The translations under genes and the position numbers were made by a program. A stretch of 64,000 nucleotides of DNA, taken from contig NZ_FXXL01000005.1 in assembly GCF_900184685.1 (NCBI RefSeq), positions 521,083 through 585,082 of the forward strand, in the 5' to 3' direction. The notes beneath the pieces are model-generated. The model was not told the origin of the DNA and made no database searches. It saw only the letters and a program-made list of their open reading frames with translations. The stretch is from Butyricimonas sp. Marseille-P3923 (GTDB lineage Bacteria; Bacteroidota; Bacteroidia; Bacteroidales; Marinifilaceae). Positions 34,800-45,648 of this stretch are shown here, piece by piece (within the stretch, counting starts at the first letter, position 1; every line of letters starts with the position of its first letter).

Positions 34800-36293
34800 T
34801 TAATGATATTTATTCAAAATATTTCTTCCCAAACGAACAAACATTTTGGGCAAATATGGAATAATTTTAGGGAATAAATAAAATGTACGCAACTTAAATT
34901 CCTTAATTATCAACAAATAATAACTCATTATCTCCCTCTTTCGAAAAATACAATAACGCTTTTCCAACAACTCATAATCAATAAAGACCTCTTGCAATAG
35001 TATATCTTGAGGTTGTTGCTTCGCCTGAACAATTTGTTTAAGGCCAACGTCAAAACGCTCTTGCGTCATCAAATATTTATTCAAACACGCACCTATATAT
35101 TCACGATATATGCGATCATTAATCAATTTCCCAGCTTCTCTATAGAAATCATCTAAATTATCGTAAGCTAAACGATACTCTCCAAATTCATCACCTAAAT
35201 GCCTATCATCAATATTTAAATCATTCTCTAATTTTTCTGTAGAGGTATAAGCTAATACAGCTTTTTTATTACTAATTGCATAATCCCTCATTAGTCCCCC
35301 TCCAATAGGATAGGTTTGTAAGAATAAATCAACATGCCTAAATACTTCATTTATATCTCTTCTATATTCCAATAAAATCAACCTCTCTTGAAGTTTATTA
35401 GCGATTACAAACTTTTTTAATACACTATTATTATCTCTAGCAGCAAATAAAATAACTAATGCAGGATTCGCTATTAATAGCCTTTTCATTATATAAAAAA
35501 ATGTATAATCTTTATCCATAACTTTATACATTCTACAACCTGTAAACATCAAAACAGTATCTTTTTTTATATGACTAGGAAATCCTTCAAAATCATTCTC
35601 ATCAATAATCGGATAATAAGGCAATTTAAAAATATTTGCTTTGTTAAAAAACCTTCTTTGAAAAGATAATGTATATCCCCAATTTCTAAATTCTATAATA
35701 TAATTAGTGCAATCAATTCCAGGCCAATATTGATGATCCCCTAGATTAATCCTATATTTATCTATAATATTAATTTTATACAAAACTAAAACATCTGCTA
35801 AGGAAAACGATGAATGGAGGAAAATTTTTTCTGGTTTAAAATCTTTTATCCACTGATAAATCAACTTTGCATGTTCTGAAAATTTTCTATTCTTCGGTAT
35901 TTCAGATATTTGGGAATTTGGGTAAAGTTGAAGTTCTTTATATATTTGAGTATGCCATGCTTTTTTAGAAGTATCTTGAGTCCTGATATATAAAATATTT
36001 GCTCCCATTGCCATCAACGCCCTTATATATTGCTGTGTTATACCATGATTATCCCATGACAAAGAGTCGCAAAACACATAATTATTTTTTATTGGCTCAT
36101 ACTCCATTTCTTTGGGGAATAGCATATTAGATATCTTTTTTAAAATAACGTCTATACTCTTATTCCCAAAATCAACGCTAAAACTTTTTAGAAAATATAC
36201 AATTCTCAACTTACATAATGCCTTATCAAAATTCTTATTTTTGATATCTTTTTCTACTTGAATAATTACTTTTTCCGCGATACAATCCGACAT
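34800..36293 (-). CDS. Probable glycosyltransferase, unassigned family
   Basis: 497 residues without membrane helices. An N-terminal helical part (about 1-60) precedes a GT-B-like body: NYVFCDSLSWDNHGITQQYIRALMAMGANILYI resembles the start of a Rossmann half, and LILLEYRRDINEVFRHVDLFLQTYPIGGGLM resembles the donor-binding half of GT4-type enzymes. Catalytic residues are not certain. It overlaps the polymerase gene by 28 bases. Confidence 0.65.
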   Translation of the reverse strand: MSDCIAEKVIIQVEKDIKNKNFDKALCKLRIVYFLKSFSVDFGNKSIDVILKKISNMLFPKEMEYEPIKNNYVFCDSLSWDNHGITQQYIRALMAMGANILYIRTQDTSKKAWHTQIYKELQLYPNSQISEIPKNRKFSEHAKLIYQWIKDFKPEKIFLHSSFSLADVLVLYKINIIDKYRINLGDHQYWPGIDCTNYIIEFRNWGYTLSFQRRFFNKANIFKLPYYPIIDENDFEGFPSHIKKDTVLMFTGCRMYKVMDKDYTFFYIMKRLLIANPALVILFAARDNNSVLKKFVIANKLQERLILLEYRRDINEVFRHVDLFLQTYPIGGGLMRDYAISNKKAVLAYTSTEKLENDLNIDDRHLGDEFGEYRLAYDNLDDFYREAGKLINDRIYREYIGACLNKYLMTQERFDVGLKQIVQAKQQPQDILLQEVFIDYELLEKRYCIFRKREIMSYYLLIIKEFKLRTFYLFPKIIPYLPKMFVRLGRNILNKYH

Positions 36294-37450
36294 AAATTAT
36301 TTTCTTTTATTATACCTATTGGAATATAAATCAACATTACATAAATAATCTGCTCTATAAATGGTCTTTGGTAAATTACACCATATAACAACATAATATA
36401 AATAATCCAATTCTTATTAAAACCGATACATCGCAATGAATACAATGAAAAACTTAACATGTACACGATAAAAAAGAACAATCCATAATTTACAATTATA
36501 TCCTTATAAGAAGCTCCCCCAGCATTAAACCTCTGATTACTTCCTCTCCCTAATCCCCAAAAATACTCATCAGTATGCATAAATCGGTCGTACCATAAAT
36601 CAAAATTTTGTGTCGTTCTATTTATCCCTACAAAATTTCCATCATCACCTAATTCAAAACGTCTGAATATTAAATTATAAAATACTTCATTTTTATACAA
36701 AACAAATAACACGATTAAAACAATACTCGTAATTAATAATTTATATCGAAAAGGAACTTTATACAATAAAATAATTAAAGATATTCCATAAAAAAACATA
36801 GAAAAAGAAAGTAAGCCTGCGATAAATATAATAATATTTGAATATTTTTTAAAATCATAATCTGAAAGGACTAAAAAAACTACAGCAAAAGTGCCAACAA
36901 CTCCCGGTTCATCATAAACAGCAGAAAACCGATTAAATAAATATACTTTCCCTGGTTCATCATACACTAATAGAAAAGGATACTGATAGTAATAACCATC
37001 CTTCAATTCATTTAATGGAGAAATAATATTATAAGAAAAAGATACTCCAAGGATAGCAACAAATATATAAACAAATACTGATACACAAACAACTAATAAA
37101 AAGATAAATATAAATTTTTCAAATACTTTAGTCAAAAACCTTATTTCTATAAAAAATAAGAATATCGGAGAAATTAAAGATAATACACCAAAAATATTCA
37201 GCGTCTCTTGGTTTCTGAGAAATATTATTAAATATAACAAAGATAAAACAAAAACAAAAACAATATCCTTACTTTTTGGAAAGGAATATCTATTTCCAAT
37301 AGAACATAAGAATAGCAACAACAATATAGTCCTCGGTATCCCCCAAACAAAATATGGCATTGACAATAGAAAAATACAAAATGCAACAAGCCATATGTGC
37401 AGATTATAAATATTCACTTTTGTACTACTTCGCATCATATAAATCCCCAA
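36266..37450 (-). CDS. Wzy-type capsule repeat-unit polymerase
   Basis: 394 residues with ten or more hydrophobic helices and a large loop (about 170-300) containing RFSAVYDEPGVVGT and YDRFMHTDEYFWGLGRGSNQRF. That arrangement and the place beside the flippase fit an O-antigen/capsule polymerase, which joins repeat units in the periplasm. Sequence conservation in this family is poor, so the call rests on topology and context. Confidence 0.75.
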   Translation of the reverse strand: MGIYMMRSSTKVNIYNLHIWLVAFCIFLLSMPYFVWGIPRTILLLLFLCSIGNRYSFPKSKDIVFVFVLSLLYLIIFLRNQETLNIFGVLSLISPIFLFFIEIRFLTKVFEKFIFIFLLVVCVSVFVYIFVAILGVSFSYNIISPLNELKDGYYYQYPFLLVYDEPGKVYLFNRFSAVYDEPGVVGTFAVVFLVLSDYDFKKYSNIIIFIAGLLSFSMFFYGISLIILLYKVPFRYKLLITSIVLIVLFVLYKNEVFYNLIFRRFELGDDGNFVGINRTTQNFDLWYDRFMHTDEYFWGLGRGSNQRFNAGGASYKDIIVNYGLFFFIVYMLSFSLYSLRCIGFNKNWIIYIMLLYGVIYQRPFIEQIIYVMLIYIPIGIIKENNLCRIVSRKK

Positions 37451-37454
37451 ATAC

Positions 37455-38927
37455 TCATTTTCTCCATATGTTCAATCCCACCCTATTATGTATTTCATAT
37501 AACGAATAACCAACAATCACGAGGATGAATACAAACTTTATCAATAATGAATTTATCACATAACCATCAATGATATAATAGCATAAAATACACAACAAAT
37601 AAAAAAGCAAAAAGAACCAGAAACTTTTTTTCAATTGTAGTAAATATTTCTTATATGACATGTATCCCACCAAAAAAAAATATATCAGATAGTTAAATGC
37701 ATATGCATACCCTATTCCGATTAATCCCCAATAATAATACCCTAATAGATAGGCAGGAAGAGTAATAAATTTTATCCCTAACTCATTAAATAAAAATGCT
37801 CTACCGTCTCCCTTTGCTAAAAATGTAAAACCGAGAGACCAAGCTCCTCCTTTTATCAACGAACCAATTAATAACCATTTCACCATTGGAATAATACTAT
37901 CAAATTCTTTCGTATATAATATACTAACTATATATGAAAGAAATACAAACATAATCATAATCATCGGCCCCAAAATTAAAAGAGCAATTTCAGCTTGCTC
38001 ATTTACCCGTTTACAAAATTCATCTGGCACGCATGCAACTTGACTTAAACGAGGGTAATAATCTGTAGACATTGCAGTAAATACCATACCTAAATAGGAT
38101 ACATTAATTGCCCAACCTGCTTGATATAAACCTACATCATGAATCCCACTAAAAGACGTAATAAATGACTTTACACAAAATTCTACTAAAGTTACAGCAA
38201 TTGCAGATATCGCCATCATAATCCCTAACTTAACTGTAGGAAGTCCTCTTCGATAAGCTTCTTTCAATGGAACACCTATTTTCTTTATTTGAATTCTTTG
38301 TGTATAATACCGACTAATCACAAAAGAAATCAAAGTCGTAACAATTAAAGCTAAAACGACACCATTCTCTCGTAAATAATAATATAATGGCAAAGTAAAA
38401 ATAAGAGCACAAAAAGCACCTTGTACACGAGCTTTTGCCATCGCTTTCAGATGGCGAACTCCTTGCAAAATTGCGTAATGCCAATTAAACAAACAAGTAA
38501 AAAAAACAGCTATAGATAAAAAAATGAAAGAAAATATGTGATCATTAGAATTAAAAAACAATCCGCTCAATACAGGAGAAAGAAATATAGTCAACACCCC
38601 ACCTATACCAGCAGTATATATTACCCATTTCCGTAAAGAAGCTATAATCACAGATAAATTGTAATTAGAGCCTTCAGGATTATTATTCAAAGATATTTCT
38701 CTAACAGCACTATTAGATAAACCAAGATTAGAAATAGAATATATCATCTGAACAGCTGTTGAAAAAACGCTCAAAATTCCCAACCCAAGGGGGCCTAACC
38801 ATACAGCAACAAACTTAGAACGTACAATACCAATTAATATTGTAATGACTTGTACACCTCCAAATAAGCTAGTTGCTTTAAAAGCACTTTTATACCCCTC
38901 TTTTGAATTATTATTCACGATAGTCAA
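37455..38927 (-). CDS. Wzx-type flippase (MATE/MVF-like O-antigen translocase)
   Basis: 490 residues with about twelve to fourteen membrane helices, beginning [35 protein letters not shown], the usual opening of O-antigen translocases. It flips lipid-linked repeat units to the periplasm. It overlaps the aminotransferase gene by 17 bases. Confidence 0.9.
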   Translation of the reverse strand: MTIVNNNSKEGYKSAFKATSLFGGVQVITILIGIVRSKFVAVWLGPLGLGILSVFSTAVQMIYSISNLGLSNSAVREISLNNNPEGSNYNLSVIIASLRKWVIYTAGIGGVLTIFLSPVLSGLFFNSNDHIFSFIFLSIAVFFTCLFNWHYAILQGVRHLKAMAKARVQGAFCALIFTLPLYYYLRENGVVLALIVTTLISFVISRYYTQRIQIKKIGVPLKEAYRRGLPTVKLGIMMAISAIAVTLVEFCVKSFITSFSGIHDVGLYQAGWAINVSYLGMVFTAMSTDYYPRLSQVACVPDEFCKRVNEQAEIALLILGPMIMIMFVFLSYIVSILYTKEFDSIIPMVKWLLIGSLIKGGAWSLGFTFLAKGDGRAFLFNELGIKFITLPAYLLGYYYWGLIGIGYAYAFNYLIYFFLVGYMSYKKYLLQLKKSFWFFLLFYLLCILCYYIIDGYVINSLLIKFVFILVIVGYSLYEIHNRVGLNIWRK

Positions 38928-40020
38928 ATCTATTCAGTACTTTTACCACGCTTTCGACCTCCACTCGGGTCAATACAGGACTCATTGGTAAACTTAACTC
39001 CTCATCATGGATTTGTTCCGTTATAGGAAATGATAACATATTCCATTCTTTATAACACTCCTGTTTATGAGGGGGTATGGGATAATGAATTATCGTTTGC
39101 ACCTCATTATCATTCAAATATTTTTGCAACTCGTCTCTACGTTTACTTCGAATTGTAAATATATGAAATACATGCGCATCCCAATCATTCACAACAGGAA
39201 CTGTTATCAGAGGATTAGTAATATTTTCTATATAATATTTTGCGATTTTCTTACGAATAGCCACATCTTCATCCAAATATTTCAACTTCACGTCTAATAC
39301 GGCAGCTTGAATTTCGTCCAAACGGCTGTTACGACCACAATATTTGAATACATATTTTTTTAAAGAACCATAATTCGCAACAGCCCGTACAATCTCTGCC
39401 AATTTTTCATCATTCGTAGTTATCGCTCCCGCATCTCCTAATGCACCCAAATTCTTTCCTGGATAAAAACTATGTCCCGCAGCATCACCTAAAGATCCAG
39501 TTCGTTCCCCACGGAATTTACATCCATGAGCTTGAGCATTATCTTCAATTAATTTTAGATTATACTTCTTACATATTTCACCTATTTTATCTGTATAAGC
39601 GCATTGTCCATAAAGATGAACAACTAAAATCCCTCGCGTACGTTTTGTTATAGCTATTTCTATTTTACTATCATCTATTTGATAAGTCTCTATATCCGGT
39701 TCGACTAAAACAGGTTTCAATCCATTTTCTGTTATTGCTAATATAGATGCAATATACGTATTAGCAGGCACGATAATCTCGTCACCGGGCTGCATTATTC
39801 CCATCTCAATATAAGCACGAAATATCCAAATGAGAGCATCTAACCCGTTAGCACAACTAATAGAATATTTAGTTCCAATATATTGTGCATAGTTACTCTC
39901 AAATTTCTCGTTTTCGATTCCTTGCAAATACCTACCAGAATCTATAACACGCTCAATTGCATGATGTATCTCTTCTGAATACTTTTGAGTAACTTTTTGC
40001 AAATCCAAAAAATTTATCAT
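38911..40020 (-). CDS. Sugar 3-aminotransferase (FdtB/QdtB-like, DegT family)
   Basis: 369 residues. PLP site: EDNAQAHG and [18 protein letters not shown], in which the Lys forms the aldimine. FdtB/QdtB-type enzymes put an amino group on C3 of dTDP-3-keto-6-deoxyhexose. With RmlA and FdtA-like cupins encoded just upstream it makes dTDP-3-amino-3,6-dideoxyhexose (Fuc3N or Qui3N). Starts with an ATGA overlap with the preceding gene. Confidence 0.88.
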   Translation of the reverse strand: MINFLDLQKVTQKYSEEIHHAIERVIDSGRYLQGIENEKFESNYAQYIGTKYSISCANGLDALIWIFRAYIEMGIMQPGDEIIVPANTYIASILAITENGLKPVLVEPDIETYQIDDSKIEIAITKRTRGILVVHLYGQCAYTDKIGEICKKYNLKLIEDNAQAHGCKFRGERTGSLGDAAGHSFYPGKNLGALGDAGAITTNDEKLAEIVRAVANYGSLKKYVFKYCGRNSRLDEIQAAVLDVKLKYLDEDVAIRKKIAKYYIENITNPLITVPVVNDWDAHVFHIFTIRSKRRDELQKYLNDNEVQTIIHYPIPPHKQECYKEWNMLSFPITEQIHDEELSLPMSPVLTRVEVESVVKVLNRFDYRE

Positions 40021-41699
40021 AATGCTTTACTATATACAAATGAGTTATTTACTTCCCGTTCCAGCATATATTCGCCCTTTTCATACAAACGAATAGCCCT
40101 AACATTATCTTTTTGAACCTTCAATACAATTCGTTTTAGCCTCATTTCCATTGCTTTTTTTTCAATAAATCTCAACATTTTCATACCTATTCCAATACCC
40201 CAAAATTCTTTTTCCCCTATATACCCAAAAAATTCACCTTCTTCCTCTTTGACTATATTTTTGAGACCACAGGCTCCTATAGGTGTTGCTCCAAAAGAAA
40301 TCCCCCATATCAAATAATCATTTTTACTCCCTAGTGAAGCAAACCATTTCAACGACTCGGATTTAGAAATATATTTCAAATTTACTTTATTTCTAATCTC
40401 GTCATCATTGAGCCAATTCCATGATTTTAACAAATATTTTTCATCAAAAAAGACAAAATCAACTTGTTCTTTTCCATAATTACAAAAATCTCGCAAAAAA
40501 TTCAATTCTGCTTTTTTAATCGCTTCTATTGTTAAGACATCTTTTGCACCAACCAACATCTCGTATCCTGTATGATCCCTTCCATTGTCATCAATAATAG
40601 CCTTGTACAACTTATTTATCACCAAACCATCTCTATTTGAATACATTATACCTATTTTAGAATCCAAATATTTAGATAAATTCACATCACTTATAGCTTT
40701 GTATCCTTTAGGAATATCATATCCGAACCACATTGTAGATTGGCAACCATTTATATGATCAACATTACCAATATTACCACCATGAAGCATTGATATATAA
40801 TCTGCTAAATAATCCTTTTGACTAGCAGCAGAAACAAGATGACTAGCGATAAAACCACTAGATCTAGCTCCTATCTCAACAGGAGTGAGAGTTCCGTCAG
40901 GTTTCATTATTAACTCTAAATGACCAAACGAATTTTTCAAACCGATTGCTTTATAACACTCCTTTCCTCTTTGCGCTATCAATTCATAGACATTATCTGG
41001 ATAAGTATTTGAATTCCAATGCAATTTTACAGCAACTCTATTATTTAACGCATTTTTTGAATGATATTTTACTGATATACCATACACCACAACATTATCA
41101 AAATCATCACCTAGCATATCAACTGTAAATTCCTGTCCCTCCACAAATTCCTCCACAATAAAATCAGAATCAAAAGATATTTCTTGTGCCTTTTCAATAG
41201 CGCTTAATATTTCACTTTTTAAAGAACACTTCTCCAATATTGTTATTCCTCTTGAACTTGCAGCTATATCCGGTTTAATAATTAATTTGTACTCCTTATT
41301 TAAACCAATTATATATTCAATATTAATATCTTTTGAACTTTTCGATATACGATTAAAAATACCAGCACGTTCCCAATCTTCACGCATTTGAGCCTTAGAA
41401 AGAACCATGTTAAACTTATCAGGCATGACTTTTAATCCGTACCTCAAATTAATTGCATTAACAGTAGGGACAGCCAAATCAATACAAGAAATCGCTCCAT
41501 CAATATCATAATTTCCACATTCCAACACCGATAAAACAGTTTTTGTATCTTTAACATCTACCTGAAAATGCAAATCTCCCTCAATTGCAGGAAACTCGTT
41601 CCAATCAATAACAATCACGGAATATCCATAAGACTTCAACTTATCAAATACGCCACGCAACAACATATTTCCTCCAAGTAACACAAAATACTTATTCAT
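40017..41699 (-). CDS. ATP-grasp enzyme fused to a GNAT acyltransferase
   Basis: About 560 residues from the chosen start ([11 protein letters not shown]; Met at 41717 is an alternative). The N-terminal 380 or so residues are an ATP-grasp ligase ([42 protein letters not shown]). The C-terminal 130 residues are a GNAT domain ([20 protein letters not shown], then [15 protein letters not shown]). ATP-grasp enzymes join a carboxylate to an amine through an acyl phosphate; a GNAT domain transfers acyl from CoA. In this operon it probably decorates the 3-amino sugar. The exact acceptor is unknown. Confidence 0.82.
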   Translation of the reverse strand: MNKYFVLLGGNMLLRGVFDKLKSYGYSVIVIDWNEFPAIEGDLHFQVDVKDTKTVLSVLECGNYDIDGAISCIDLAVPTVNAINLRYGLKVMPDKFNMVLSKAQMREDWERAGIFNRISKSSKDINIEYIIGLNKEYKLIIKPDIAASSRGITILEKCSLKSEILSAIEKAQEISFDSDFIVEEFVEGQEFTVDMLGDDFDNVVVYGISVKYHSKNALNNRVAVKLHWNSNTYPDNVYELIAQRGKECYKAIGLKNSFGHLELIMKPDGTLTPVEIGARSSGFIASHLVSAASQKDYLADYISMLHGGNIGNVDHINGCQSTMWFGYDIPKGYKAISDVNLSKYLDSKIGIMYSNRDGLVINKLYKAIIDDNGRDHTGYEMLVGAKDVLTIEAIKKAELNFLRDFCNYGKEQVDFVFFDEKYLLKSWNWLNDDEIRNKVNLKYISKSESLKWFASLGSKNDYLIWGISFGATPIGACGLKNIVKEEEGEFFGYIGEKEFWGIGIGMKMLRFIEKKAMEMRLKRIVLKVQKDNVRAIRLYEKGEYMLEREVNNSFVYSKAL

Positions 41700-42114
41700 T
41701 ATTCCTATATTCCTCAAATTTTTTATAATCCCTTATATAATCACTTTCATCATACTTTTCCGAAGCTAAAACCATACAAATTGAACCTGATGAAAAGTCA
41801 TCCAAATCACGCCAAATTCCGGGTAGTATATATAGTCCTTGATAAGGTCTATTCAAGATAAACGAACGTTTTACACAACCATCATCCAACGTTACTTTAA
41901 AAGAACCACTTGCAGCTATAATTAACTGACTTAATGTTTTATGTGCATGAGCCCCTCTAGATTCACCTCCTGGGACATCATACAAATAATAAACTCGTTT
42001 CACGTCAAACGGGATTGTCTCTCCATTCTCTACCACCGAGATATTTCCTTTTCTCTCACTATGATGTTTATCCAACTCAATAATCGTGCAATCATAAACA
42101 TTATTAAGTTTCAT
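41692..42114 (-). CDS. FdtA/QdtA-like dTDP-sugar 3,4-ketoisomerase (intact active site)
   Basis: About 140 residues from the chosen start (MKLNNVYDCTIIEL). A small cupin with SRGAHAHKTLSQ; His56 and His58 correspond to the two active-site histidines (HAH) known in FdtA. It converts dTDP-4-keto-6-deoxyglucose to the 3-keto isomer. A homologous gene lies directly upstream with an 11-base overlap. Confidence 0.88.
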   Translation of the reverse strand: MKLNNVYDCTIIELDKHHSERKGNISVVENGETIPFDVKRVYYLYDVPGGESRGAHAHKTLSQLIIAASGSFKVTLDDGCVKRSFILNRPYQGLYILPGIWRDLDDFSSGSICMVLASEKYDESDYIRDYKKFEEYRNNE

Positions 42115-42514
42115 CTGTATACAATTTAAACAATTCATAATCATAGATATAATCTTCCTTCACAAAAGGAGTCGAAGCCAATACTAGAGCCAATGAATTC
42201 GTTGAAAAATTAACCATTTCACGCCATAAACCTTTAGGGACATAAAGACCGTAGTAGGAACGATTTAATGAGAATGTTTTTCTATCCATTCCATCATCCA
42301 AAACGACATCAAAACTACCGGAAAGCGCAATTATAAATTCTTGATTTTCTTTATAAGCATGCCCTCCTCTAACTCCCCCTCCTGGAACATCATATATCCA
42401 ATATGTCCGTTTTATTTTAAAAGGAATATGCATATATTCTTCCACAAAAGACAAATTTCCCCGAGCATCAAGGAATTTTGGTAAACTAATTATTTTAACA
42501 TTATCAAGAGTCAC
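42104..42514 (-). CDS. FdtA-like cupin with altered active site
   Basis: 136 residues, clearly homologous to the next gene (YDVPGG, RGGHA, SGSFDVVLDDG, NRSYYGLYVPKGLWR). The second histidine of the HAH pair is Tyr54 here (GHAY). Loss of that residue suggests either no isomerase activity, another epimer specificity or a structural partner role. Confidence 0.85.
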   Translation of the reverse strand: MTLDNVKIISLPKFLDARGNLSFVEEYMHIPFKIKRTYWIYDVPGGGVRGGHAYKENQEFIIALSGSFDVVLDDGMDRKTFSLNRSYYGLYVPKGLWREMVNFSTNSLALVLASTPFVKEDYIYDYELFKLYTDET

Positions 42515-42517
42515 AAT

Positions 42518-43408
42518 CTATCGATTTACTTTTATTTCTTCTATTACTTTAAATAAATATTGACCATATTGATTCTTTATAATAGGTTTTGCTAATTCTT
42601 TCATCTTATTTTCTGAAATCCAACCTTTACGATAAGCTATTGCCTCTAAACAGGCAATCTTCATTCCCTGCCGTTTCTCTATTACCTCCACAAAAATAGA
42701 GGCGTCCGCTAACGAATCATGCGTTCCCGTGTCTAACCAAGCAAAACCCCGTCCCAATAATTGAACTTTTAGTTCACCTTTTTTCAAAAATTCCTGATTT
42801 ATAGTTGTTATTTCCAACTCACCTCTTGCTGAAGGTTTTATTTTCTTAGCAATTTCAACAACTTTGTTCGGATAGAAATAAAGTCCTACAACGGCATAAT
42901 TTGATCTTGGTTTTTTTGGTTTCTCTTCTATACTCAAAACATTACCTTTTTTATCAAATTCTGCTACACCATAACGTTCTGGATCTTCTACATGATAACC
43001 AAAAACAGTAGACTTCCCCTCAATTTCAGCCAAACGAACCGCATCTTCTAACTTTGGACGGAATCCTTGACCGTAAAAGATATTGTCTCCCAACACGAGA
43101 CAAACACTATCACCCCCTATAAATTTCTCTCCGATAATAAAAGCCTGTGCCAACCCATCCGGATTCGGCTGCTCTTTATACTCAAAACGTACTCCATAAT
43201 CAGAACCATCCCCTAATAATCGTCGAAATCCAGGTAAATCCTGCGGCGTGGAAATAATCAAAATCTCCCGAATCCCCGCCAACATTAACACTGATATAGG
43301 ATAATAGATCATTGGTTTATCATACACCGGCAACAATTGCTTACTTACCCCTTTAGTAATAGGATATAATCGAGTTCCAGACCCTCCGGCCAATACAATC
43401 CCTTTCAT
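42518..43408 (-). CDS. rmlA: Glucose-1-phosphate thymidylyltransferase RmlA
   Basis: 296 residues from MKGIVLAGG at 43408. The nucleotidyl-transfer motif [20 protein letters not shown] is at the N-terminus; the rest matches long RmlA enzymes ([26 protein letters not shown]). It makes dTDP-glucose, the precursor for dTDP-6-deoxyhexoses. RmlB, the next enzyme, is not encoded in the window. First enzyme gene after the regulatory pair; a hairpin lies just before it. Confidence 0.96.
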   Translation of the reverse strand: MKGIVLAGGSGTRLYPITKGVSKQLLPVYDKPMIYYPISVLMLAGIREILIISTPQDLPGFRRLLGDGSDYGVRFEYKEQPNPDGLAQAFIIGEKFIGGDSVCLVLGDNIFYGQGFRPKLEDAVRLAEIEGKSTVFGYHVEDPERYGVAEFDKKGNVLSIEEKPKKPRSNYAVVGLYFYPNKVVEIAKKIKPSARGELEITTINQEFLKKGELKVQLLGRGFAWLDTGTHDSLADASIFVEVIEKRQGMKIACLEAIAYRKGWISENKMKELAKPIIKNQYGQYLFKVIEEIKVNR

Positions 43409-43429
43409 AAAAATATTATTAATATTTAT

Positions 43430-43497
43430 CAAAAGAAGCGTCCCCTCCGGTATAATAGCTTGATCCGGCATAGAAGTACCGTCGAGGGTGACGCTGT
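43430..43497 (-). terminator. Attenuator-like hairpin between regulatory and biosynthetic genes
   Basis: On the minus strand AGCGTCACCCTC (from 43495) pairs with GAGGGGACGCT (to 43437) with one bulged base, and an inner CGGTA/TACCG pair extends the stem; TTCTTTT follows. It starts at the stop codon of the upxZ-position gene and ends about 30 bases before the rmlA ATG. A weak terminator here would be a natural target of UpxY-type antitermination. Confidence 0.5.
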
Positions 43498-44261
43498 TAC
43501 CGGGGGTTGCGTAACCCGGCATATCTCTCGTTGTAAGCGGCGAACTCCCGCTTTGCAAGTATATTAAACACTTTTATTGTAACATCAAAACCATTCTCCC
43601 GCGATTGCAGGAATCGTTTGACAATCTCCTCCTCCTCTTGCCTCACGGTGATAACCAAACGCGCACGCTCTTCCCCCAGACGCGTATGTTCTTCCAACGG
43701 CAACATCATCGCCCCGACCGCATCATCATACAGGCAAATGGCATCCCACCAAGACAACAACATTTCACGATTTCCACCCCGCGTATACCCCAACGCCTCT
43801 GTCACCAATCGTCCGGCAAGTTCTCCACACTCCTCGTCTCCGGCAAAATAGTAACAGTTGCACAACAAACGGCAAATATTCGGCGTGCGACAAGGCAACG
43901 CAATCTTGCCGTTCCCCCGTGCCGAGAGAATCCGGTATGCCGCATCCAAACCGTTTTTCAAGTAACTCAAGTCCGAGTACACCTGGTAGACATCCATCTT
44001 GTCCGCTGCATAACCCGCCCGGGTATCCACAGAAATATCATCGTTTTGCAACTGCCCGGGATACAAGTGAACGATCGATTTCGCTCGCTCGTGAATGATA
44101 CCGGGAGTTCCAAAATCACGCTCCAGCCACGGGTACACCCGTACCATAGAGTACACCGTCAGGTAACCGTGTAACAAGCCCGACAATCGTGCCGGGGGAT
44201 ACGACCGGAGATCAAGGTTGTCCAATTGCTTGTACAAATCGTGAAATAAACCTTTTTCCAT
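43497..44261 (-). CDS. Uncharacterised protein in the upxZ position
   Basis: 254 residues, soluble, beginning [19 protein letters not shown] do not find a motif that proves its family. In Bacteroides capsule loci the gene after upxY is upxZ, whose short product inhibits UpxY proteins of other capsule loci. This protein holds that position but is much longer than typical UpxZ (about 160), so the assignment is only positional. The HDLYKQL opening is compatible with UpxZ. Confidence 0.45.
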   Translation of the reverse strand: MEKGLFHDLYKQLDNLDLRSYPPARLSGLLHGYLTVYSMVRVYPWLERDFGTPGIIHERAKSIVHLYPGQLQNDDISVDTRAGYAADKMDVYQVYSDLSYLKNGLDAAYRILSARGNGKIALPCRTPNICRLLCNCYYFAGDEECGELAGRLVTEALGYTRGGNREMLLSWWDAICLYDDAVGAMMLPLEEHTRLGEERARLVITVRQEEEEIVKRFLQSRENGFDVTIKVFNILAKREFAAYNERYAGLRNPR

Positions 44262-44368
44262 TTGTATTTTTTGATTTACGATTTTAGATTTATGATTTCA
44301 ATTGTACTTGTTGACACTTTTTTCAATCGCAAATCGTGATTCATAAATCTTAAATTAATCCATTTGTT
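44262..44368. repeat. Gene-less GATTT/AAATC inverted repeat in the upxY-upxZ gap
   Basis: The left half carries GATTTACGATTTTAGATTTATGATTT-type units, the right half AATCGCAAATCGTGATTCATAAATCTT, so the two halves can pair around a loop near 44305-44325. Same family as the repeats at 6692-7129 and 8457-8541. It fills the whole intergenic gap. Confidence 0.6.
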
Positions 44369-44890
44369 TTACTCTATTTTTTCCAAGAATGAACCCGGGA
44401 TATAAGACGTGGCGATCGATGCCACTCCTTCCAAGCGGATTACCACCCGTTTGTGCCCTCTCAAACGCACCAATTCGCCTTCCAGTCCCTGTAACGGACC
44501 TTTGATCACCCGAACCCGGTCTCCTCGCTTGAGGTCTTTATTCAATATCTCGATGCCGGCAGGCGAGAAATCCAGCAGGAACATGAAATCTTCCATTTGC
44601 TTGTCAGGAACGATCAAAGAACAATGCCCTTCTATATCTTTCAAGTAAACGATATTCAGTGAACACTCGTTGATCAGGGAGAAACTCGTCACCTTGTCCG
44701 TGTGGATAAAAATCAACCCATGAATCAAAAGCACGCGGATCATCTTGCGACCCAACGGGGTTTCCCGCACTTGTTCTTCCAGCGGGAGGAAATTCTCTAT
44801 TCCCAGTTCGTCCAGTTTCTTCTTGATCAATAATTCCTGGTTCACTCGCGTGTAAGCGACATACCAGTGTAGTTGTTTCTCCTTGATCAT
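44369..44890 (-). CDS. UpxY-family transcription antiterminator (NusG-like)
   Basis: 173 residues. The N-terminal NGN domain begins HWYVAYTRVNQELLIKKKLDELGIENFLP; the C-terminal KOW motif is KRGDRVRVIKGPLQGLEGEL. Specialised NusG paralogues of this kind are the first gene of Bacteroides capsule operons and let RNA polymerase read through to the end of very long operons. Here it would serve a transcript of about 31 kb down to the terminator at 13.5 kb. Confidence 0.9.
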   Translation of the reverse strand: MIKEKQLHWYVAYTRVNQELLIKKKLDELGIENFLPLEEQVRETPLGRKMIRVLLIHGLIFIHTDKVTSFSLINECSLNIVYLKDIEGHCSLIVPDKQMEDFMFLLDFSPAGIEILNKDLKRGDRVRVIKGPLQGLEGELVRLRGHKRVVIRLEGVASIATSYIPGSFLEKIE

Positions 44891-45648
44891 GTAATTATTT
44901 ATTCACCTTCTTTACAAACGTTTTTTTGATACTTCGGCAATTCCGCGGGATGAGCCGACCGGACGCGCTTCGCGCACTAACCCTCTCACCGGTTTTGATT
45001 TATTGCCATGTGTTTCACGCACCCCACTTAAACAGTGCTATGTATTATAGACGCACGAAAGCTGTTTCGCAAAACGATATTTTATATCAGAAAACGATCA
45101 TTTAATGATATTAACAATATTAATATTCACTTTTATGTACACACAAGTGTAAACACCTAATTACGAGAGTCAAAAAAAAATCTAATAAAAGTATTGCGAT
45201 ACTCAAAATTGATGTATATTTGCACCGCATCAAACGATCGTTTAAAAATATCACATAACAATCTTATACTCAACTCCAAAACTCCACCACATCACTGTTT
45301 TGCCCCATTGACGATTAATACTACTCTTTTTAACATCATCCCGTTTTCTCTTCCACCAATACCTATAGAAGACCCATTGTAATTATACCCAAATAATACC
45401 GTAATCATACCCCTCCTTCGTTCTTCCTCCGTTTATCCTCTGAACATCCTATAATCTTTCATATAGAAACACTGGAGCAGAACTACTCGAACATCAGCCC
45501 TATGAACTTATTACCTTGGGTTCTCGGTAGGATTGCATTGGGTCTTCTATGGGTGCAAATATGAAATATCAACTAAAATTAATACCTTCGCCGGGAATAT
45601 AACTTTCGAGGGAACACCGAATTCTCTCGGAACTAAAACAAAAAAAGA
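44891..45648. promoter_or_regulatory. Capsule leader and divergent regulatory region
   Basis: No protein gene is evident in these 758 bases. Next to upxY the minus-strand leader (45000-44941) is GC-rich, with a GCGC-GAA-GCGC hairpin (44962-44977) and flanking CCGG segments, as expected for an untranslated leader acting on the antiterminator. The middle is AT-rich. I see no inverted repeats of the Mpi type bracketing a promoter, so no sign of an invertible switch. A plus-strand promoter lies at 45194-45222; the sequence after it up to the LysR start is unassigned. Confidence 0.5.
45194..45222 (+). promoter_or_regulatory. Strong Bacteroidota-type promoter, plus strand
   Basis: TTG (45194-45196), 18 bases, then TATATTTG (45215-45222), an exact TAnnTTTG box followed by CACC as in many mapped Bacteroides promoters. 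It points away from the capsule operon towards the LysR gene, whose start is about 420 bases further on. Confidence 0.6.

Noticed and set aside
43409..43558. 50-residue N-terminal extension of RmlA
   Set aside because: All RmlA enzymes begin at the MKGIVLAGG equivalent; the extension is read from the attenuator hairpin and the end of the preceding gene.
45502..45564. 20-codon hydrophobic ORF (MNLLPWVLGRIALGLLWVQI)
   Set aside because: Too short to support from one sequence, no conserved neighbour; only mentioned with the promoter finding.
44891..45648. Invertible capsule promoter
   Set aside because: I looked for a pair of inverted repeats bracketing the promoter region and found none.
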